A stretch of DNA of 64,000 nucleotides from Paraescarpia echinospica (lineage: Eukaryota; Annelida; Polychaeta; Sabellida; Siboglinidae), in the NCBI GenBank assembly GCA_020002185.1, contig CM034531.1:49595629-49659628 (forward strand), written 5' to 3'. The translations under genes were made by a program, and so were the position numbers. Numbering within the stretch: the stretch's first letter is position 1; each line of letters starts with the position of its first letter. Under the pieces are notes generated by a model. The model was not told the DNA's origin. It was given only the letters and a program-made list of their open reading frames with translations, and ran no database searches. Below are positions 63,401-64,000 of the stretch, in pieces.

Positions 63401-64000
63401 CTAAAAAATTGGCGATTGCGGGAAAAGTATTCCGGCTCTATATTTATTATAACTTATGGCTATTTACACTTCAGCAAGTTTCCTGATTTAATCACCAAAG
63501 TCAACTTTGCAACAGCAGCACACCATGAACATATATAAATGTTTTTAAAAAAGAAAAGTAATATGGTACATACTGCTTTTGTACAATCCTGAGGCTGCAC
63601 GAGATGAGCAGGTCCAATTGTCCCCTCGCCACGGTAACATTCTCTAATATTCCGCATAAACACAACTTCCACATGCCCCATCGAGTAAGCACAGATAGCA
63701 GCATCCTTAGTCGTCTTTGCCGTCTTTCCCTCGGCTGTAGAGAACGACACAAACAACGCATCCCCGGCATCATTGAATCGGGGAAATCGCTGGTTTGGGC
63801 GGGCAAGATGAGCGGCCGTCGCAAGGGTGTATGTGTGATTGTCCACCGAGCATTCAAGCGGAACTTCGATGTACGATTTGAAGAGATCATCCCCGTGACA
63901 CACGCGCACCAGCCATGTCGAGTACATATCCAGACCATTGACAAGTTTTGGTCGCACGACGACAAAATAGGTGAACGTGGCATGCGAGAATCCAGCCTTG
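23386..64000 (-). CDS. MET: Receptor tyrosine kinase: plexin-type ectodomain on a MET/RON-type kinase (partial, 27 exons)
   Basis: Twenty-seven exons on the minus strand, all with AG/GT borders and compatible phases, encode about 1444 residues; the 5' end lies beyond the right edge. Order: sema (part), PSI1, IPT1, PSI2, IPT2, PSI3, IPT3-6, one transmembrane helix, juxtamembrane segment, tyrosine kinase, short tail. Kinase marks: GKGHFGCVY loop, VAVK lysine, [13 protein letters not shown], the KEYYS twin tyrosines, [17 protein letters not shown]. All catalytic residues are present, so it should be active. The tail has YMNI and DYLEP. The kinase is MET family; the ectodomain has the three PSI and six IPT modules of plexins, whereas vertebrate MET/RON have one PSI and four IPTs. 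The symbol reflects the kinase only. Expected to sit in the plasma membrane and signal by ligand-driven dimerisation; the ligand (HGF-like or semaphorin) cannot be told. Confidence 0.93.
23621..23800. repeat. ~32-bp array carrying the K27 splice acceptor
   Basis: Five extra copies of (t)cttgtagctgtggagcaa, spaced 29-36 bp, follow the real exon edge. On the minus strand each reads ctccacag/CTACAAG, i.e. acceptor plus first exon bases. Confidence 0.88.
23885..24021 (-). CDS. MET: Kinase-receptor exon K26: kinase C-lobe
   Basis: Acceptor gtctccctccag, donor gtaagt. It encodes [39 protein letters not shown] and KYCPDS, the C-lobe [16 protein letters not shown]..(N/D).FDI pattern of MET. Confidence 0.97.
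24290..24700. repeat. Degenerate ~35-bp array next to the K25 donor
   Basis: About 11 imperfect units of accactactagtgacacaga with ccacaaaggggtcag lie within 20 bp of the K25 donor. Similarity of gtggtctgac in the unit to the donor GTG/gtcagtct is suggestive only. Confidence 0.85.
24709..24871 (-). CDS. MET: Kinase-receptor exon K25: DFG and activation loop
   Basis: Acceptor ctgtgtgtag, donor gtcagt. It encodes [54 protein letters not shown]. The twin Tyr of KEYYS match the MET activation-loop autophosphorylation pair. The acceptor plus 25 exon bases are repeated about 27 times upstream. Confidence 0.97.
24872..26360. repeat. 53-bp array: ~27 copies of the K25 acceptor and exon start
   Basis: Each 53-bp unit contains, on the minus strand, ctgtgtgtag followed by GATTGACGATGTGATGACGG and TGAAG, exactly the 3' splice site and first 25 bases of exon K25, then gatataaacatgactgtt. 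One unit lacks 6 bp (near 25510). The last two units are diverged. Copies are nearly identical, implying recent expansion or homogenisation. Confidence 0.97.
26455..27817. repeat. ~20-bp array starting at the K24 donor
   Basis: About 65 copies of gaggtactgggagagggtgt-like units. On the minus strand the array starts cagtacctcacaccctctcc directly after the gt of the K24 donor (gtcagtacctcac). Copies are more varied than in the 53-bp array. Confidence 0.94.
27820..27929 (-). CDS. MET: Kinase-receptor exon K24: catalytic loop
   Basis: Acceptor gtatgttgcag, donor gtcagt. It encodes [37 protein letters not shown]. The catalytic Asp is in HRDLAARN. A 20-bp minisatellite begins 2 bp into the following intron. 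Confidence 0.97.
28580..29925. repeat. 19-bp array, ~70 copies
   Basis: Unit tgtatggaggaggcagcag with variants (gcagag, cattg, caggag). It lies in the K23-K24 intron but 650 bp from the nearest exon. All six frames appear open over long stretches; these are not genes. Confidence 0.97.
30020..30623. mobile_element. 604-bp element with perfect 13-bp inverted ends
   Basis: It begins CAGGGGTAGAACT and ends AGTTCTACCCCTG, exact inverted repeats, and is flanked on both sides by caatg (30015-30019 and 30624-30628), a 5-bp target duplication. Subterminal regions are rich in actagtccgcc motifs. No transposase is visible, so it is non-autonomous (MITE-like), possibly hAT-related. Confidence 0.85.
30794..30978 (-). 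CDS. MET: Kinase-receptor exon K23: kinase N-lobe and hinge
   Basis: Acceptor ttttgctgtag, donor gtgagg. It encodes [38 protein letters not shown] and [32 protein letters not shown] and LPYM..GDLR are as in MET. Confidence 0.96.
31018..31086. repeat. (GT)n microsatellite
   Basis: Imperfect gtgtgtgtgtgcgtgtgt run in the K22-K23 intron, about 40 bp from the K23 exon edge. Confidence 0.9.
31327..32290. repeat. 60-bp array, 16 copies, near the K22 donor
   Basis: Near-identical 60-bp units contain aatgttttctgtgacaatgc, atcagtgtgctacacaaac and ccgctgccagctccccag. One unit is 59 bp (31620). The array ends about 18 bp inside the intron from the K22 donor. It contains no K22 exon sequence. Confidence 0.97.
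32309..32392 (-). CDS. MET: Kinase-receptor exon K22: glycine loop and catalytic lysine
   Basis: Acceptor cttccccag, donor gtacat. It encodes [19 protein letters not shown] and [15 protein letters not shown] is a MET-family signature; the Lys of VAVK pairs with ATP phosphates. Confidence 0.95.
32684..32794 (-). CDS. MET: Kinase-receptor exon K21: juxtamembrane end, start of kinase
   Basis: Acceptor gtaccatgcag, donor gtacat. It encodes [37 protein letters not shown]. The V(I/V)G.G entry to the nucleotide-binding loop matches MET (E-V-I-G-R-G). Confidence 0.93.
32800..33060. repeat. Degenerate ~20-bp array (gatagttacaatgacactta)
   Basis: About ten weak copies of acagttacaatgacatttac follow the K21 acceptor side of the intron. 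It is degenerate and probably old. Confidence 0.7.
33334..33685 (-). CDS. MET: Kinase-receptor exon K20: transmembrane and juxtamembrane
   Basis: Acceptor tgtttgctcag. It encodes [18 protein letters not shown], the helix [20 protein letters not shown] followed by LLFLLFICL, a stop-transfer RRHY and a polar juxtamembrane region ending in [11 protein letters not shown]. Two in-phase donors are possible, gtcagg at 33333 or 18 bp earlier at 33351; I chose the first. Read through either donor, the frame stops at TAG 33317-33319 after GQGGF. Confidence 0.85.
34355..34640. repeat. 25-bp array, ~11 copies
   Basis: Nearly perfect units of catagatgccctttaacatg plus gtgct in the K19-K20 intron, not touching an exon. 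Confidence 0.96.
34867..35025 (-). CDS. MET: Kinase-receptor exon K19: IPT6
   Basis: Acceptor gttacctccag, donor gtgagg, phase 0 to 0. It encodes [38 protein letters not shown] and [10 protein letters not shown], the last IPT before the membrane (VLVG..PC.V......LLC.). Confidence 0.92.
35030..35945. repeat. 34-bp array next to the K19 acceptor, with exon debris
   Basis: About 22 copies of cacatcaaaggatcattgta plus agtcccgtcacaaa begin 5-8 bp from exon K19. At 35768-35803 (gtctggggaaaatggcccag) and 35905-35940 lie two decayed copies of the end of exon K19 itself (exon: tctgggggaagtggcccag). Confidence 0.92.
36040..38458. repeat. 37-bp array, ~65 copies (2.4 kb)
   Basis: Unit ggtttgattcatcatcatac plus agtggtgcaatcttatg, the largest array in the window. 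Variants (cctt, atta, tacg) come in small blocks, showing past duplications of several units at once. It is intronic (K18-K19). Confidence 0.98.
38555..38762. repeat. Degenerate (atgatgacac) array near the K18 donor
   Basis: Imperfect repeats of acatgatgacacatgatgac with gatgacatagatgac fill the last 200 bp before the K18 donor. Confidence 0.85.
38774..39013 (-). CDS. MET: Kinase-receptor exon K18: IPT5 end, IPT6 start
   Basis: Acceptor gtttgttgcag, donor gtgagt, phase 0 to 0. It encodes [54 protein letters not shown] and LVIL. FGFIMD.V and the YPNP-like NPV.YPF are plexin hallmarks. Confidence 0.93.
39014..41430. other. MET: Intron K17-K18
   Basis: Apart from the pogo-like remnant, this holds only AT-rich sequence. 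A short dispersed motif at 39105-39165 (aaaggtaagttcatatacag, cagtcctttggactgc) recurs at 45705-45750 and 45840-45890. Confidence 0.65.
39742..40903. mobile_element. Pogo/Tigger-like DNA transposon remnant
   Basis: The left end CTGTGGAACCTTAATATTAC and the inverted right end CAGTTGAACCTCAGTTTATG are imperfect inverted repeats with further matches inward (cggtcacctt, gaggtgacc). TA stands outside both ends. The CAGT(T/G)GAACCTC terminus is typical of pogo/Tigger elements. The internal open frame (40389-40886 minus) is not recognisable as a transposase. Confidence 0.65.
41431..41530. repeat. ~30-bp array carrying the K17 donor
   Basis: On the minus strand the exon end gagatcatgtccatgtg followed by gtaagtta occurs three times (donors at 41506, 41477 and 41447), with a decayed fourth start. 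Units are 29-30 bp. Confidence 0.93.
41507..41600 (-). CDS. MET: Kinase-receptor exon K17: IPT5
   Basis: Acceptor gtgcgttacag, donor gtaagt. It encodes [20 protein letters not shown] and [11 protein letters not shown]. Its donor and last ~20 exon bases are repeated twice more downstream at about 29-30 bp spacing, so three near-identical donors lie in a row. Confidence 0.92.
41786..43775 (+). mobile_element. Composite repeat with reverse-transcriptase fragment, copy 1
   Basis: About 2 kb, near-identical to 50976-53222. At 42636-42857 it encodes a non-LTR reverse-transcriptase piece with motif A ([13 protein letters not shown]), then after an in-frame TAG the motif B stretch ([15 protein letters not shown]) and, frameshifted, the YADDT catalytic motif near 43012-43026. 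It ends in a GC-rich ggacggcggacg tract and ccttcggccaaaggacta. Dead copy lying in the K16-K17 intron. Confidence 0.88.
42636..42857 (+). pseudogene. Reverse-transcriptase fragment (non-LTR type)
   Basis: 73 residues with [29 protein letters not shown] and [17 protein letters not shown], followed by TAG. The F(I/V)D.KKAFD core is reverse-transcriptase motif A of CR1/L2/RTE-like LINEs. Broken by the stop and downstream frameshifts. Confidence 0.85.
43787..43954 (-). CDS. MET: Kinase-receptor exon K16: IPT4 end, IPT5 start
   Basis: Acceptor cttgttgtcttcag, donor gtgagt. It encodes [39 protein letters not shown] and [17 protein letters not shown] found it by looking for the missing (E/T)DPT(I/V)..I.P passage that links plexin IPTs; phases match K15 and K17 exactly. 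Confidence 0.9.
43955..45124. other. MET: Intron K15-K16
   Basis: No recognised gene. A small open frame at 44434-44553 plus (acidic, [12 protein letters not shown]) could be the start of a transposase-like sequence, but nothing downstream supports it. A candidate small exon at about 44827-44872 minus was considered and not used. Confidence 0.55.
45125..45264 (-). CDS. MET: Kinase-receptor exon K15: IPT4 start
   Basis: Acceptor cacattgttag, donor gtacac. It encodes [37 protein letters not shown] and [10 protein letters not shown] nearer acceptor (ttgacag) would break the frame, so the ttag site was chosen. Confidence 0.92.
45690..46165. mobile_element. SINE-like dispersed repeat
   Basis: It contains a duplicated block (attccatgacactatcgcgg, gcaacagttgtatcggtaaa) and, at 46040-46140, gcccaaggtttgacaccgca followed by gattcgaaccc, a tRNA B-box in reverse. 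Probably a tRNA-derived SINE relic. Confidence 0.5.
46191..46338 (-). CDS. MET: Kinase-receptor exon K14: IPT3 end
   Basis: Acceptor ttcttttcag, donor gtaagt. It encodes [34 protein letters not shown] and VLHFRYV. It completes IPT3 and leads into IPT4. Confidence 0.9.
46937..47088 (-). CDS. MET: Kinase-receptor exon K13: IPT3
   Basis: Acceptor gtgtacttcag, donor gtttgc. It encodes [39 protein letters not shown] and NYVPSM. The P.SGP..GGT....G.NLG motif is a classic IPT/TIG opening. Confidence 0.94.
47455..47885. repeat. CA-rich complex microsatellite
   Basis: Runs of (ca)n broken by atgcacgcactcacac and atgcgcacac, about 430 bp, ending roughly 70 bp from exon K12. Its long open frames on both strands are artefacts of the low complexity. 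Confidence 0.96.
47955..48121 (-). CDS. MET: Kinase-receptor exon K12: PSI3
   Basis: Acceptor actgtttacag-like (atttacag), donor gttagt. It encodes [38 protein letters not shown] and CPHPQITT. The YKC.A...CG.CL...P...CGWC string is very close to plexin PSI3. Its acceptor and first 22 bases are multiplied in the array at 48085-49640. Confidence 0.95.
48085..49640. repeat. 43-bp array: ~35 copies of the K12 acceptor and exon start
   Basis: Each unit on the minus strand reads gtttacag/TTGAGATCTACAAG then YGTGATGC and atgtactgtgtgt, i.e. the 3' splice site and first 22 bases of exon K12. Units near the exon are most alike; those from 48900 on carry shared variants (cacacatcacacttg). Confidence 0.96.
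49901..49994 (-). CDS. MET: Kinase-receptor exon K11: IPT2 end
   Basis: Acceptor gatgccttcag, donor gtaagt. It encodes [19 protein letters not shown] and [12 protein letters not shown]. The W....LD.P...V.(L/I)YKC passage into PSI3 is diagnostic of plexins. Confidence 0.9.
50621..50740 (-). CDS. MET: Kinase-receptor exon K10: IPT2
   Basis: Acceptor taactctag, donor gtgcgt, phase 0 to 0. It encodes [34 protein letters not shown] and TCQAVE. The paired cysteines fit the IPT fold. Confidence 0.87.
50976..53222 (+). mobile_element. Composite repeat with reverse-transcriptase fragment, copy 2
   Basis: Second long copy of the element at 41786-43775, same orientation, about 2.25 kb, in the K9-K10 intron. 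The RT fragment is at 51810-52031 ([13 protein letters not shown]) and again runs into TAG. It has an extra internal duplicate (tttggggtccttggaggccc) and ends cccttggaccttcagccaaa, ggactaaaaa. Confidence 0.88.
51810..52031 (+). pseudogene. Reverse-transcriptase fragment (non-LTR type), copy 2
   Basis: 73 residues nearly identical to those at 42636-42857 ([20 protein letters not shown]), ending at the same TAG, so the break predates the duplication. Confidence 0.85.
53655..54770 (+). mobile_element. Composite repeat, truncated third copy
   Basis: Starts inside the RT region (gctgtgtcagccttcttctc), keeps an intact [15 protein letters not shown] stretch (motif C) at 53844-53888, then two to three tandem copies of the tail block (gattcaatcaaatacagatt, gcaaaattagagaaaaagtt) and the ggacggcggatgcagagtga end. 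Confidence 0.82.
54871..54999 (-). CDS. MET: Kinase-receptor exon K9: start of IPT2
   Basis: Acceptor tactttcag, donor gtacta, phase 0 to 0. It encodes [31 protein letters not shown] and IVINLQ. Plexins have CP.I......LLIP.GV at this spot. Confidence 0.9.
55185..55346 (-). mobile_element. tRNA-derived SINE next to the K8 donor
   Basis: On the minus strand it reads gcagtggtcgagtggttaga (A-box-like), then ggttcgaatcctggtgcc (B box), followed by a tRNA-unrelated body. The tRNA-like end stops about 10 bp from the K8 5' splice site. Not called as a functional tRNA because the cloverleaf is not complete. Confidence 0.7.
55354..55456 (-). CDS. MET: Kinase-receptor exon K8: PSI2
   Basis: Acceptor ctattttcag, donor gtgagt. 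It encodes [20 protein letters not shown] and [14 protein letters not shown]: a C..C.....C.WC.....C......C PSI domain. A second PSI here is a plexin trait absent from vertebrate MET/RON. Confidence 0.92.
55762..55852 (-). CDS. MET: Kinase-receptor exon K7: IPT1 end, entry to PSI2
   Basis: Acceptor gatgttgtag, donor gttggt. It encodes [20 protein letters not shown] and FVYQCSFMD. It joins K8 to give CSFMDSCARC, the opening of the second PSI. Confidence 0.86.
56318..56372. mobile_element. Solo end of the pogo-like element
   Basis: gaggtgaccgtaaagcgagg followed by ttcagctgta matches the right end of the element at 39742-40903. Only this terminus is seen. Confidence 0.55.
56440..56605 (-). CDS. 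MET: Kinase-receptor exon K6: IPT1 (plexin numbering)
   Basis: Acceptor tttgttatag, donor gtaccg. It encodes [36 protein letters not shown] and KDTG. This is the degenerate IPT between PSI1 and PSI2 of plexins; vertebrate MET has no counterpart. Confidence 0.87.
57049..57181 (-). CDS. MET: Kinase-receptor exon K5: PSI1 end and linker
   Basis: Acceptor ctgactgtag, donor gtaggt. It encodes [33 protein letters not shown] and [10 protein letters not shown]. It supplies the last PSI1 cysteines and the CP.I..L.P entry into the first IPT module. Confidence 0.9.
57325..57420. repeat. (ACAG)n microsatellite
   Basis: About 24 tandem copies of acag, one interrupted by acat, inside the 276-bp intron between K4 and K5. 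It is the shortest intron of the gene and one third microsatellite. Confidence 0.97.
57458..57558 (-). CDS. MET: Kinase-receptor exon K4: PSI1
   Basis: Acceptor cttgttccag, donor gtgagt. It encodes [18 protein letters not shown] and [15 protein letters not shown]. The C..Y.SC..C....DPHCGWC pattern is the first PSI domain of plexins and MET. Confidence 0.94.
57575..58135. repeat. ~31-bp array (atatctagaatataatgggg)
   Basis: About 16 imperfect copies of gaatataatggggaaaacaa with tgatatatcta spacers in the K3-K4 intron. Confidence 0.9.
58136..59054. other. MET: Intron K3-K4, remainder
   Basis: No repeat or coding feature recognised. Confidence 0.65.
59055..59195 (-). CDS. MET: Kinase-receptor exon K3: end of sema domain
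   Basis: Acceptor tgtctcccag, donor gtaaca, phase 0 to 0. It encodes [39 protein letters not shown] and AYVLTSSK. Plexins have the same final blade, then the PSI cysteine motif. Confidence 0.9.
59196..60576. other. MET: Intron K2-K3
   Basis: AT-rich. A short duplicated passage (cttttaatcatgcttaccct, cacccaataat) occurs at 60183-60240 and 60301-60360. Nothing else recognised. Confidence 0.65.
60577..60750 (-). CDS. MET: Kinase-receptor exon K2: sema domain
   Basis: Acceptor tttttcag, donor gtgagt, phase 0 to 0. It encodes [40 protein letters not shown] and TDQGQLVK. The (V/F)..GT..G.L.K signature is the end of plexin/MET sema beta-propellers. Confidence 0.92.
60751..63573. other. MET: Intron K1-K2
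   Basis: It contains (ta)n runs near 61105, 61840 and 62220, and dispersed fragments around 62130-62220 and 62640-62740 with repeated ggacaag motifs ending gtcgagccctgac, probably an old DNA-transposon remnant. The open frame 61497-61727 minus does not resemble any sema blade. Confidence 0.6.
63574..64000 (-). CDS. MET: Kinase-receptor exon K1: sema domain (partial)
   Basis: Open to the right edge, donor gtatgt. It encodes [77 protein letters not shown] and RECYRGEG. The pattern F.YF..V.P, S.LVR.C..D..F.SY.E.PL.C and the C.Y/F...H stretch is that of plexin sema domains. The start of the gene is outside the window. Confidence 0.93.

Noticed and set aside
33317..64000. Separate plexin gene ending before an independent kinase gene
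   Set aside because: No plexin cytoplasmic GAP exons, no stop and no new signal peptide occur between IPT6 and the kinase; exon phases run through. The TAG after K20 is explained by donors just before it.

Overview
The window is animal nuclear DNA: large AT-rich introns, short GC-richer exons with GT..AG borders, and a very heavy load of minisatellites. It holds two multi-exon genes arranged tail to tail. I rebuilt both by hand from splice sites, reading phase and protein similarity recalled from memory; no search was run. The repeat style (minisatellites whose unit contains an exon/intron junction) is one I know from amphioxus genes, and the protein families fit a chordate. A cephalochordate (Branchiostoma-like) source is my best guess, at moderate confidence.

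Left gene, + strand, 292-16572: the 3' part of a reelin (RELN) gene. Fourteen exons, all joining in phase, encode about 975 residues: the end of reelin repeat 6, all of repeats 7 and 8 (each sub-repeat A - EGF - sub-repeat B), and the short basic C-terminal region with its stop. The 5' part lies outside the window.

Middle, 16573-23385: about 6.8 kb between the two stop codons. It must hold both 3' UTRs, plus a 65-bp tandem array and other low-complexity stretches. I see no further gene.

Right gene, - strand, 64000-23386: a receptor tyrosine kinase. Twenty-seven exons, all phase-compatible, encode about 1444 residues and run off the right edge inside the sema domain. The order is sema (partial), PSI1, IPT1, PSI2, IPT2, PSI3, IPT3-IPT6, a transmembrane helix, a juxtamembrane segment, a MET/RON-type tyrosine kinase, and a short tail with tyrosine docking sites. 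This is the full plexin ectodomain layout on a MET-type kinase. Vertebrate MET has only sema-PSI-four IPTs. This chimeric layout is the most exciting feature of the window.

Repeats make up a large share of the DNA. At least eight arrays start at, or include, a splice site of the neighbouring exon, so some exons are preceded by up to about 27 copies of their own 3' splice site. Mobile-element remnants include a roughly 2-kb composite repeat with a reverse-transcriptase fragment (two long copies and further pieces), a 604-bp element with perfect inverted ends, a pogo/Tigger-like element and a tRNA-derived SINE. In function the two genes are independent: a secreted matrix/guidance glycoprotein and a cell-surface receptor kinase. 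In human, RELN and MET both lie on chromosome 7q, so the pairing may reflect old linkage.
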